A stretch of DNA of 64,000 bases, from positions 62,001-126,000 of the forward strand of contig NZ_LXHE01000017.1 in the NCBI RefSeq assembly GCF_001656295.1, written 5' to 3'. A model generated the notes under the pieces. That model was not told the origin of the DNA, made no database searches, and saw only the letters and a list, made by a program, of their open reading frames with translations. This DNA is from Moraxella catarrhalis (lineage in GTDB: Bacteria > Pseudomonadota > Gammaproteobacteria > Pseudomonadales > Moraxellaceae). Positions 18,069 to 26,125 of this stretch are shown here, one piece after another. The position numbers and the translations under genes are program-made. Numbering within the stretch: the first letter of the stretch is position 1; the number at the start of each line of letters is the position of its first letter.

Positions 18069-18956
18069 ATGGCAAAAACTATCACAACCACACCGAAGGG
18101 TTTGCTTACAGCGCTGTCAGCCTTTTTGATTTGGGGCTGTTTTCCGCTGTATTTTAAAGAGCTGACAGAATACGATGCCATCGAAATCATCGTTCATCGT
18201 GTGGTTTGGACTTTTGTTGTACTGCTTGGGATCATCGTGATCACAAGGCGCTTTAGTTGGATCACTCAAATCAAAAAGCAGCCGAAATGGCTGCTTTTAA
18301 CCTTTGTTGCTTCTGTTTTAATCGCAACCAACTGGCTGGTTTATGTGTGGGCAGTGACGCACGATCAGGTGCTTGAAGCAAGCTTGGGCTACTTTATCCA
18401 TCCTTTGGTGGGCGTACTGTTTTCGATGCTGATTTTCAAAGAAAAGCTGCGTCCGATGCAAACAATCGCCGTTCTACTAGCTTTTATTGCTGTTGGTATT
18501 CAGATCGTATGGATGGGCGGGCTGCCATGGGTGAGCATGCTGCTGCCGCTGTCGTGGGGATTTTATGGCGTCATTCAAAGACAAACGCCTTTTGATGCGC
18601 TTGATGGACTATTTCTTGAGACGGCGCTGCTTGTGCCTGTCTCACTGATTTGGCTGCAGTTTGCCCATGTTGCCAGCTCATCCATGGCGTTTTGGGCATC
18701 ATCTGAGATTTGGCTTTTGATGTTAGCAGGTCCTGTGACATTGGTGCCGCTGCTTTTATATAATATGTCGACCAAACTGGTACAGTTTAATACCTTGTCT
18801 TTTTTAAATTACTTAACGCCAAGCTTGATATTTTTATTGGCTATTTTTTATTATCACGAGCCTTTTGATACCAAGCGATTGTTGGTTTTTGTATTAATTT
18901 GGGTAGGGCTTTTGATGTTTAGTGCGGATATGTTTAAACATAAAAAAGGAGCATAA
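18069..18956 (+). CDS. rarD: RarD, EamA-family transporter
   Basis: A 295-residue inner-membrane protein with about ten hydrophobic helices. It opens with KGLLTALSAFLIWGCFPLYF and contains the family landmarks EIIVHRVVWTF, TNWLVYVWAV and LEASLGYFIHPL. RarD belongs to the drug/metabolite transporter superfamily; the original E. coli name relates to chloramphenicol sensitivity but the natural substrate is not settled. Its stop codon directly abuts the folB ATG, so it is cotranscribed with folB and folK. Confidence 0.88.
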   Translation: MAKTITTTPKGLLTALSAFLIWGCFPLYFKELTEYDAIEIIVHRVVWTFVVLLGIIVITRRFSWITQIKKQPKWLLLTFVASVLIATNWLVYVWAVTHDQVLEASLGYFIHPLVGVLFSMLIFKEKLRPMQTIAVLLAFIAVGIQIVWMGGLPWVSMLLPLSWGFYGVIQRQTPFDALDGLFLETALLVPVSLIWLQFAHVASSSMAFWASSEIWLLMLAGPVTLVPLLLYNMSTKLVQFNTLSFLNYLTPSLIFLLAIFYYHEPFDTKRLLVFVLIWVGLLMFSADMFKHKKGA

Positions 18957-19328
18957 ATGAGCGATATTGTATTTATCCAGGGGCTTAAAATTGATACTGT
19001 CATTGGCGTCTATGCTTGGGAGCGTGTCATCAAACAAAGGCTCATTATCGATGCACAGATGGTTTGTGATATGACGCGTGCCATTGCCGATGATGATGTG
19101 GCGCATGTGATTAATTACAAAACAGTCTGTGAGGATATCGAAAAGCTGTGCCATGAGATGCAGGCTGAGCTTTTGGAGACTCTGGCGGATAGAATTGCAC
19201 ACCATGTTTTGACCCATTATCCATGCCGTGAAATCACGCTGACCATACATAAACCCAATGCCATCAAACAAGCCGATAGTGTGGGCGTTAAAATCATCCG
19301 CAGGGCAGCGCATGAGCAGTCAAGCTAG
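18957..19328 (+). CDS. folB: Dihydroneopterin aldolase
   Basis: Folate synthesis: cleaves 7,8-dihydroneopterin to 6-hydroxymethyl-dihydropterin and glycolaldehyde. The 123-residue protein has the FolB opening DIVFIQGLKIDTVIGVYAWERV, the conserved NYKTVCEDI, ETLADRIAHHVL, and a late TIHKPNAI segment. GGAG in the end of rarD (AAAAAGGAGCATAA) serves as ribosome site. The 3' end overlaps the start of folK by 17 bases, and these are consecutive steps of the pathway. Confidence 0.93.
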   Translation: MSDIVFIQGLKIDTVIGVYAWERVIKQRLIIDAQMVCDMTRAIADDDVAHVINYKTVCEDIEKLCHEMQAELLETLADRIAHHVLTHYPCREITLTIHKPNAIKQADSVGVKIIRRAAHEQSS

Positions 19329-19737
19329 TGTCAATGAGCTTGTCATCGCTTTGGGTAGTAATCATAACGCCCAAGCCGCGTTTACTTGCGCCATCAAAGC
19401 ACTTCAAGAACTTGGGCAAATGATACTGTCAGAAGTGATCTGCGGAAAAGATTTCACTGGGCGTAGTCAGCGCATTTATCATAATGCTTGTGCTTATATT
19501 GTGCTGACAAAAGCCATGCAATATACAGACATTGAACAAAAGCTGAAACAAATTGAACGTCGCTGTGGACGCAATCCTGCCAAAAAATGTGCCGAATATG
19601 ATTATGAGGTAGTGATGGATCTGGATATTTTAGCGGTGCGTTTTGATGAAGAGTGGCAGATGAATTTGACACGACTACCGCTAAAAAGCCATGATTTGTC
19701 AGGTGTAGAACAGGTGGCTGGATTTTTGCTTGATTGA
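19312..19737 (+). CDS. folK: FolK-like HPPK (divergent 6-hydroxymethyl-dihydropterin pyrophosphokinase)
   Basis: A 141-residue protein placed directly after folB. It has the HPPK opening ELVIALGSNHNAQAAF and the metal-binding MDLDIL. However, the usual GPRxLDLDI block reads EYDYEVVMDLDIL, so the arginine equivalent to E. coli Arg92 is missing, and the C-terminal part after DLDIL is shorter than normal (E. coli HPPK is 159 residues). Position in the folB operon argues strongly for the folK role. The start at 19312 is inside folB; no strong ribosome site is seen, consistent with coupling. Confidence 0.75.
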   Translation: MSSQASVNELVIALGSNHNAQAAFTCAIKALQELGQMILSEVICGKDFTGRSQRIYHNACAYIVLTKAMQYTDIEQKLKQIERRCGRNPAKKCAEYDYEVVMDLDILAVRFDEEWQMNLTRLPLKSHDLSGVEQVAGFLLD

Positions 19738-19740
19738 ATT

Positions 19741-20219
19741 TTAATTATTGAACTTTTGGCGACAGTGAGTTATGTGGCTGATGGCACAGCTCAAACATGT
19801 CATGTGCTTGTGCTTGCCGAGCGTCGTGATGATGGCATTTGGCTATTTACCCGTGTCGATCGAGCCAATCTAATTTGGCTGTACTTTGAGACGCCTTGGC
19901 TGTTACCATTCGTCGGTGCCAGCCATTACATCAGTGCAAATTGGTATCCGTCTAAGGCACTCACGCGCAAAGAAGTGCCAACTTATCACTACCAAGCGAT
20001 ACATATCCGTGCAACGCCAAGTATCGTAACAGGCTTGGATGCGGTCCGTATTTAGGCTAAGACCCCGATTGTTTTGAAAATCATCTACACAATATCAATC
20101 CAGAGCACACGCCATGGCGACTGACGGATGCACCCGATGAGTTTATTTACCAAGTTTATTCATCAGATGTGACAAGCATTGGTGCAGCAGCAGAGAGTCA
20201 CTACAACATAACGACATGA
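19741..20219 (+). pseudogene. Decayed unknown gene downstream of folK
   Basis: The frame following the folK stop stays open from 19738 to a TAG at 20053 and encodes a protein-like stretch (LAERRDDGIWLFTRVDRAN, then LPFVGASHYISANWYPSKAL) with no ATG and no ribosome site. Just after it, a different frame from 20061 to a TGA at 20217 encodes another protein-like stretch (DPDCFENHLHNINPEHTPW, DEFIYQVYSSDVTS). The two together look like one gene broken by a frameshift plus a nonsense change around 20040-20060, with its 5' end missing. I do not recognise the family. An alternative is two unrelated chance frames. Confidence 0.4.
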
Positions 20220-20339
20220 TGCAGATGCGGACAGAGTGCAGATATGGATATTCATTTTGATTAATTCCACTATTTTTTTAATAAATGAAACTGGCATCGA
20301 TATTTATTTTTTTGAATAAACTTTTGGTAAAAATCCTTT

Positions 20340-20345
20340 TATAAT
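20340..20345 (+). promoter_or_regulatory. Candidate -10 hexamer of the aceE promoter
   Basis: A perfect TATAAT lies 115 bases upstream of the aceE ATG, inside an AT-rich stretch after the decayed gene. No convincing -35 hexamer is found at 16-18 bases. The remaining sequence 20220-20460 contains no other feature that I can support. Confidence 0.35.
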
Positions 20346-20460
20346 AAACAAGAACATTTGTATATTGAACTTGTTTCAATAGGTTGCATGGGCAGGCAGC
20401 TGCTTGTGTGTCATATTCCACCATGAGCAATGGATGGGCAATTTTATCAGGGTAATTTCA

Positions 20461-23208
20461 ATGACAAAATATTATAACGATCCCGATCACATCGAAACCC
20501 AAGAGTGGCTTGATGCTTTTGAATCGGTCATCAAAAATGCGGACAAAGATCGTGCGCAGTTTTTATTAAAAGCACTGTATAACATGGCTGTTCAAGAAGG
20601 ATTGCCATTCAACCGCCTTGATACTGCGTATATCAATACCATTCCAGCCGAAGATGAGCCGACTTATCCTGGCGACTTGCACATGGAGCGTAAAATTCGT
20701 GCATTGATTCGTTATAACGCCTTGGCAATGGTCATGCGTGCCAACCAAAATAGCGATGAGCTTGGCGGACATTTGGCAACTTTTGCATCATCAGCGACAC
20801 TGTATGAGACGGGATTTAACCATTTTTGGCGTGCGCCTAGCGAAAACCACGGCGGTGACATGATTTATTATCAAGGTCATGGCGCACCAGGCATGTATGC
20901 CCGTTCATTCTTAGAAGGTCGCTTGTCTGAAGAGCAGCTGATTAATTTTCGCCGTGAAGTCGATGGCAAGGGCTTATCAAGCTATCCGCATCCTTATTTA
21001 ATGCCTGATTATTGGCAGTTCCCAACAGTCTCCATGGGCTTGGGGCCTTTGATGTCAATTTATCAAGCCCGTAATCAAAAATATCTGACCAATCGTGGTC
21101 TGATCAAGGACGAAGATCGTAAAGTTTGGGCATTCTTAGGTGATGGCGAAACTGACGAACCTGAAAGCTTGGGCGCCATCTCAATGGCAGGCCGTGAGAA
21201 GCTAGATAACCTAATTTGGGTGATCAACTGTAACCTTCAGCGCCTAGACGGTCCTGTGCGTGGTAATGGTAAAATTATCCAAGAGCTTGAATCGGTATTC
21301 CGCGGTGCAGGCTGGCGAGTGATTAAAGTCATTTGGGGCGATCATTGGGATTCATTGCTTGCCAAAGATACCTCAGGGGCGCTCAAAAAACGCATGGAAG
21401 AGGTAGTAGATGGTGAGTATCAGCTGTACGAAGCACGCGATGGTGCCTTTGTTCGTAAAGAATTTTTTGGCAAGTATCCTGAGCTTGAAGAGATGGCAAA
21501 AGATTTCAGCGATGAAGAGATTATACGCTTAAATCGTGGTGGTCACGACCCCAAAAAAGTCTATGCCGCCTATGCTGAAGCCATGAAAACCAAGGGTCAG
21601 CCGACGGTAATTTTGGTGAAAACGGTGAAAGGCTATGGTCTGTCCACCCAGATTCAAGCAGTCAATAAAGCTCACCAAATCAAAAAAATTGACGAAAGTG
21701 GCTTAAAATACTTCCGTGACCGTTTTGATTTGCCATTGACCGACGAACAGCTCAAAGAATTGCCTTTTTATCGCCCAAGTGAAGATTCAGCCGAATATAA
21801 ATATCTGATGGGTCGCCGAGAGGCTTTGGGCGGTCATTTGCCATCTCGTCGCAGTGGTCACATTCCACTTGAGATTCCTGAGATTTCGGTATTTAATCAA
21901 GTTCTGCAAGGCTCAAAAGGCAAAGAACAATCAACCACCATGGTATTTGTGCGTTTATTGTCAGCCCTATTAAAAGACAAAGGTCTAAATAAACATGTTG
22001 TGCCGATTGTGCCTGATGAGGCGCGTACCTTTGGTCTAGAAGGCATGTTCCGTCAGCTTGGTATCTATTCATCAGTGGGTCAAAACTATGTCGCTGAAGA
22101 TGCTGATGCCTTGATGGGTTATCGTGAAGCCAAAGATGGCCATATGCTAGAAGAAGGCATTAATGAAGCAGGTGCAATGAGTGCATGGATTGCCTTATCA
22201 ACCAGCTATTCGGTCAATGCGTTACCAATGATTCCAATGTACATTTATTATTCAATGTTCGGTTTCCAGCGTATTGGTGATTTGGCGTGGGCAGCAGGCG
22301 ACTGTCAAGCACAAGGATTTTTATTTGGTGCCACAGCAGGGCGTACCACATTAAATGGCGAAGGCTTGCAGCATCAAGATGGCCATAGCCACATCTTATT
22401 TGGCACCGTGCCAAACTGCGTGACCTATGATCCATGCTATGGCTATGAGCTGGCTGTCGTCATACATGATGGGTTGCGCCGTATGTATGCACAAGGTGAG
22501 CGAGTTTATTATTACATCACCTTGATGAATGAAAACTATGAACATCCAGCCATGCCTGAGGGTGTTGAAGAAGGCATTAAGCGTGGTATGTACCTATTAA
22601 AAGATAATGGCTCAACTCAAGTTCAGCTACTGGGTTCGGGTGTGATTTTGCGTGAAGTTGAAAAAGCGGCGCAAATCTTGCAAGATGAATTTGGTATCAC
22701 TGCCAATGTTTGGAGTGTGACCAGTTTTAATGAACTGACTCGTGATGGCATGGCGTGTGACGACTACAACCGCCTACACCCAACCGCCGACCAAAAAACC
22801 CCATGGGTAACCAGTCAATTGGCATCACATAAAGGTATCGTGGTGGCTGCGACAGACTATATACGTAATTATTCAGAACAAATCCGTGGATGGTTACCTG
22901 ACAGCCGTCCATATGTGACCTTGGGTACTGATGGCTTTGGGCGTTCTGATAGTCGAGCCAAATTACGCAGTTTCTTTAATGTCAATGCAGAACATATTGT
23001 TGTGGCAACTTTGAAAAAATTGGCAGATGAAGGTGACATTGATGTTCGCTTGGTTCAAGATGCGATCAACAGTTTTGATATCGACGCCGACCAAGCACCA
23101 GCATGGCAACCACAGCCTCAATATGATTTCTTCCCAGATGCGCCAGCACCAAAGGCAACTCGTGAGCCAAACCCTGTGCCTGAACTGGTCGAAGATGACA
23201 ATCACTGA
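20461..23208 (+). CDS. aceE: Pyruvate dehydrogenase E1 component (homodimeric type)
   Basis: Thiamine-diphosphate-dependent decarboxylation of pyruvate and reductive acetylation of the E2 lipoyl arm. The 915-residue protein is of the large homodimeric AceE type. It has the N-terminal HIETQEWLDAFESVIKNADK, the ThDP/Mg motif starting GDGETDEPESLGAI and ending near VINCNLQRLDGPVRGNGKI, KTVKGYGLSTQIQAVNKAHQ, and the later PDEARTFGLEGMFRQLGIY. The start MTKYYNDPDHIE at 20461 fits the family; 19 further upstream in-frame codons do not. AceF follows after 24 bases. Confidence 0.97.
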   Translation: MTKYYNDPDHIETQEWLDAFESVIKNADKDRAQFLLKALYNMAVQEGLPFNRLDTAYINTIPAEDEPTYPGDLHMERKIRALIRYNALAMVMRANQNSDELGGHLATFASSATLYETGFNHFWRAPSENHGGDMIYYQGHGAPGMYARSFLEGRLSEEQLINFRREVDGKGLSSYPHPYLMPDYWQFPTVSMGLGPLMSIYQARNQKYLTNRGLIKDEDRKVWAFLGDGETDEPESLGAISMAGREKLDNLIWVINCNLQRLDGPVRGNGKIIQELESVFRGAGWRVIKVIWGDHWDSLLAKDTSGALKKRMEEVVDGEYQLYEARDGAFVRKEFFGKYPELEEMAKDFSDEEIIRLNRGGHDPKKVYAAYAEAMKTKGQPTVILVKTVKGYGLSTQIQAVNKAHQIKKIDESGLKYFRDRFDLPLTDEQLKELPFYRPSEDSAEYKYLMGRREALGGHLPSRRSGHIPLEIPEISVFNQVLQGSKGKEQSTTMVFVRLLSALLKDKGLNKHVVPIVPDEARTFGLEGMFRQLGIYSSVGQNYVAEDADALMGYREAKDGHMLEEGINEAGAMSAWIALSTSYSVNALPMIPMYIYYSMFGFQRIGDLAWAAGDCQAQGFLFGATAGRTTLNGEGLQHQDGHSHILFGTVPNCVTYDPCYGYELAVVIHDGLRRMYAQGERVYYYITLMNENYEHPAMPEGVEEGIKRGMYLLKDNGSTQVQLLGSGVILREVEKAAQILQDEFGITANVWSVTSFNELTRDGMACDDYNRLHPTADQKTPWVTSQLASHKGIVVAATDYIRNYSEQIRGWLPDSRPYVTLGTDGFGRSDSRAKLRSFFNVNAEHIVVATLKKLADEGDIDVRLVQDAINSFDIDADQAPAWQPQPQYDFFPDAPAPKATREPNPVPELVEDDNH

Positions 23209-23232
23209 TAACTGCCCAATTTATAGGAGAAT

Positions 23233-24924
23233 ATGATGGAAATCAAAGCCCCCGATTTGGGTGTTGAATCAGCTGAAGTTGCTGAAATTATGGTAAAAGT
23301 TGGCGATAGTGTCAGCGAAAATGACAATATGATTTTGGTTGAGTCTGATAAAGCCTCGGTTGAAGTGCCATCAACTGGTGCTGGCGTCATCAAAGAAATT
23401 CATATCTCGGTCGGTGATCATATCTCCGAAGGGGATTTATTATTCACCCTTGACAGTGATCAAAGCAGCGATGCTAAAAACACTGATTCAAAAACCGAGG
23501 ATGAATCTCAAACCAAGCAAGCGGATGAATCCAAAGAAGATACCCCTGTCAGCGATGATGAGTCAAAAGACGATCAGCCTGACTTAAATGAATCAGCTGG
23601 TAGCCAAACGCATCATTTGCCAGACCTTGGCGTGGATAGTGCTGAAGTTGCTGATATTATGGTGGCAGTTGGTGATGAAATTGCCAAAGATCAGCCATTG
23701 ATTTTGGTTGAGTCTGACAAAGCCTCGGCTGAAGTACTTGCACCAGTTGATGGTGTGATCGAAGCAATCTTGATCAAAGCAGGCGATAGCGTCTCAAATG
23801 GTCAAGCTTTTATTACGATTAAGAGCAAGGGTGTTTCAGCCAAAAAATCATCAAATAAAGAGCAACCAGCTGAAAAAACCAAACCAGCTGAAAAAACCAA
23901 AGAAGAAGATACCAAAGCTAACCAAGCGGTGGCATCTGAATCAAAAAATAAGTCTGTACAAAGCCCACAAACCAAACTGCCAGAAGCTGTCGTAAACGAA
24001 AAAGCTCGCCATGTTTACGCAGGTCCTGCAGTGCGTAAACTTGCGCGTGAGCTTGGTGTGGATATCAGTGCTGTGACAGGGACAGCAGCTCACGGGCGAA
24101 TCTTAAAAGAAGACTTATTTGGCTATGTCAAATCAGTCATCAGCGGTTCTACCAGTCAAGCAAAATCTGGCACGACCGAGGTACGTTCTGGTTTGCCAAG
24201 CTTACCAGATATGAGCAATAAAGAGATTTGGGGCGAGCTTGAAATCCAAGATCTCACTCGCCTACAAAAAGTCTCTATTCCGCAGCTAAACTACAATACC
24301 TATCTGCCTCAAGTGACACAGTTTGATGTGGCTGATATCACAGACACCGAAAGTCTGCGTAATGAGCTTAAGGGCGAGTTCAAGGCGCAGGGTATTGGTC
24401 TGACTATTTTGGCATTTATTGTTAAGGCGGTGGCATACGCACTTACCCAAACGCCGAAATTTAACAGCCATTTATCGGATGATAATACTCAAATCATTAT
24501 CCGCAAGTCAGTCAATATGGGTATTGCGGTAGCAACCGATGATGGTCTGATTGTACCTGTGATCAAGGATGCTCAAGATAAAGGTATCAAGCAGATTGCC
24601 ATTGAGATTGGTGAACTTGCCAAAAAAGCGCGTGATAAGAAACTGACCACCAAAGACCTACAAGGTGCAAGCTTTACCATCTCAAGTCAAGGTAATCTTG
24701 GCGGCACAGCCTTTACGCCACTTGTAAATTGGCCACAGGTCGGTATTTTGGGCGTATCTGAAGCATCGTATCAGCCAAGATGGAGTGGCAAAGAATTTGA
24801 GCCACGACTCATGTTGCCATTATCACTGTCTTATGACCACCGTGTGATTAATGGTGCAGATGCTGCGGTCTTTACTCGCCATATTGCAAAATTGTTAGCA
24901 GATCCGCGTCGTATTTTGTTATGA
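23233..24924 (+). CDS. aceF: Dihydrolipoamide acetyltransferase (PDH E2) with two lipoyl domains
   Basis: The 563-residue core enzyme of pyruvate dehydrogenase. It has two lipoyl domains with lipoylated lysines at about 40 and 163, each in VESDKAS, separated by an acidic linker rich in Asp/Glu/Lys/Ser. A Lys/Glu/Pro-rich linker with a duplicated EKTKPAEKTK-type segment follows, then the E1/E3-binding domain (YAGPAVRKLARELGVDIS), then the catalytic domain with His536 in SYDHRVINGADA. AGGAGA upstream supports the first ATG (a second ATG follows at once). E. coli AceF has three lipoyl domains, so two is a normal family variant. A strong terminator follows; E3 (lpd) is not in the window. Confidence 0.96.
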   Translation: MMEIKAPDLGVESAEVAEIMVKVGDSVSENDNMILVESDKASVEVPSTGAGVIKEIHISVGDHISEGDLLFTLDSDQSSDAKNTDSKTEDESQTKQADESKEDTPVSDDESKDDQPDLNESAGSQTHHLPDLGVDSAEVADIMVAVGDEIAKDQPLILVESDKASAEVLAPVDGVIEAILIKAGDSVSNGQAFITIKSKGVSAKKSSNKEQPAEKTKPAEKTKEEDTKANQAVASESKNKSVQSPQTKLPEAVVNEKARHVYAGPAVRKLARELGVDISAVTGTAAHGRILKEDLFGYVKSVISGSTSQAKSGTTEVRSGLPSLPDMSNKEIWGELEIQDLTRLQKVSIPQLNYNTYLPQVTQFDVADITDTESLRNELKGEFKAQGIGLTILAFIVKAVAYALTQTPKFNSHLSDDNTQIIIRKSVNMGIAVATDDGLIVPVIKDAQDKGIKQIAIEIGELAKKARDKKLTTKDLQGASFTISSQGNLGGTAFTPLVNWPQVGILGVSEASYQPRWSGKEFEPRLMLPLSLSYDHRVINGADAAVFTRHIAKLLADPRRILL

Positions 24925-24943
24925 TTTAATCGCTAAGACTAAC

Positions 24944-24974
24944 AACGCATCGATCAAAATCGGTGCGTTTTTTT
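24944..24974 (+). terminator. Rho-independent terminator after aceF
   Basis: An 11-bp stem (AACGCATCGAT / ATCGGTGCGTT, one G-T pair) with a CAAA loop followed by a T-run, about 20 bases past the aceF stop. Confidence 0.92.
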
Positions 24975-25297
24975 ATAAAGTAATATGAATTAAATTAATG
25001 AATAATACTTTCAAATAATAATATATGCATATTAAAAAGATGATTTTTATCATTAAATATTAATCATAAAAATAAAAGATGGACATCAGCTGATTATTGC
25101 TCTAACCATGTTAACCATTTCATGTTAATCATTTTATCAAAAAATACGCAAACAAAACCCAGCCTACAAAGCTCAAAAAGCTGCTCAAAAAGCTAATGCA
25201 ATTGATACTTTTTTGTTGTATAGTGATACATACTGACATTTCATGATGCCATTTTATGCCTATCAACTCAAAAAACACTTAAGCAAAAGGATATTAT
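24975..25297 (+). other. AT-rich intergenic region upstream of yghU
   Basis: About 320 bases without a supportable gene. CATGTTAA occurs twice 14 bases apart (25107 and 25121). A short repeat, GCTCAAAAA, occurs twice near 25165-25190. TTGATA at 25202 lies 17 bases from GATACA at 25225, a possible but weak promoter for yghU. No small gene with a ribosome site is visible. Confidence 0.4.
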
Positions 25298-26104
25298 ATG
25301 AACACTTATACACCGCCAGAAGTTTGGGATTATCAAAGTATCAAAGCCAAAAACGGCGGCACATTTGGCGGTACAAATCGCCCCACAGCAGGGGCAACGC
25401 ATGAGCAGAAGTTGCCTGTTGGCGACTTACCTTATCAGCTATATTCTTTAAACACGCCCAATGGTATTAAGGTGAATATCTTACTGCAGGAGCTGAAACA
25501 ACTTGGGGCAATCACAGGATATGATGCCTATAAGATTAATATCATGGCAGGAGATCAATTCGGATCGGATTTTGTCAAAATTAACCCAAACTCCAAAATT
25601 CCAGCATTGCTTGATCAAAGTACCACGCCTACTACTCGTATTTTTGAAAGCGGGGCGATTTTATTGTATTTAGCCCAAAAACATAACGCCTTTATCCCAA
25701 CTAATCTCAATCAGTTATCAGAACTTTACTCATGGCTCATGTGGCAGATGGGTTCAGCACCGTTTGTGGGTGGTGGTTTTGGTCATTTTTATGCCTATGC
25801 ACCAGAACCAATGGAATATCCTATTAACCGTTATGCGATGGAGACCAAACGACAATTGGATGTCTTAGACCAACATTTGGCAAACCATACCTTTATGATT
25901 CAAGATGATTATACGATCGCTGATATGGCGATTTATCCATGGTATGGGCGTTTGTGCTTGGGAGAGCTTTATGTCTCTGATAGCTACGATGCCGCCAAGT
26001 TTTTGGAAGTACATACTTATCAAAATGTCATTCGATGGGCAAAAACCATTGCAGCTCGTGAAGCAGTACAATATGCCCAAGCTCTTGAGCTTAAAGCAAT
26101 TTGA
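25298..26104 (+). CDS. yghU: YghU-type glutathione S-transferase family disulfide-bond reductase
   Basis: A 268-residue GST-fold protein closely resembling E. coli YghU, which binds two glutathiones and acts as a disulfide-bond reductase. Shared features are TFGGTNRPTAGATHEQKLPV near the N terminus, LYSLNTPNGIKVNILLQEL, INPNSKIPAL, FESGAILLYLA, and the C-domain stretch PFVGGGFGHFYAYAPEPMEY and TIADMAIYPWYG. The C-terminal extension of E. coli YghU (about 20 residues) is missing. An AAAAGGA ribosome site precedes the ATG. It is followed by recC after 21 bases, possibly cotranscribed. Confidence 0.9.
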   Translation: MNTYTPPEVWDYQSIKAKNGGTFGGTNRPTAGATHEQKLPVGDLPYQLYSLNTPNGIKVNILLQELKQLGAITGYDAYKINIMAGDQFGSDFVKINPNSKIPALLDQSTTPTTRIFESGAILLYLAQKHNAFIPTNLNQLSELYSWLMWQMGSAPFVGGGFGHFYAYAPEPMEYPINRYAMETKRQLDVLDQHLANHTFMIQDDYTIADMAIYPWYGRLCLGELYVSDSYDAAKFLEVHTYQNVIRWAKTIAAREAVQYAQALELKAI

Positions 26105-26125
26105 TGGCTGAGTTATCTTGATAAT

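Noticed and set aside
20281-20344. A 19-codon frame upstream of aceE (MKLASIF...) as a leader peptide
   Set aside because: No ribosome site, no regulatory codon run, and it overlaps the -10 candidate.
24975-25297. Direct repeats CATGTTAA and GCTCAAAAA considered as a small repeat array or attachment site
   Set aside because: Only two short copies each, no integrase or mobile gene nearby.
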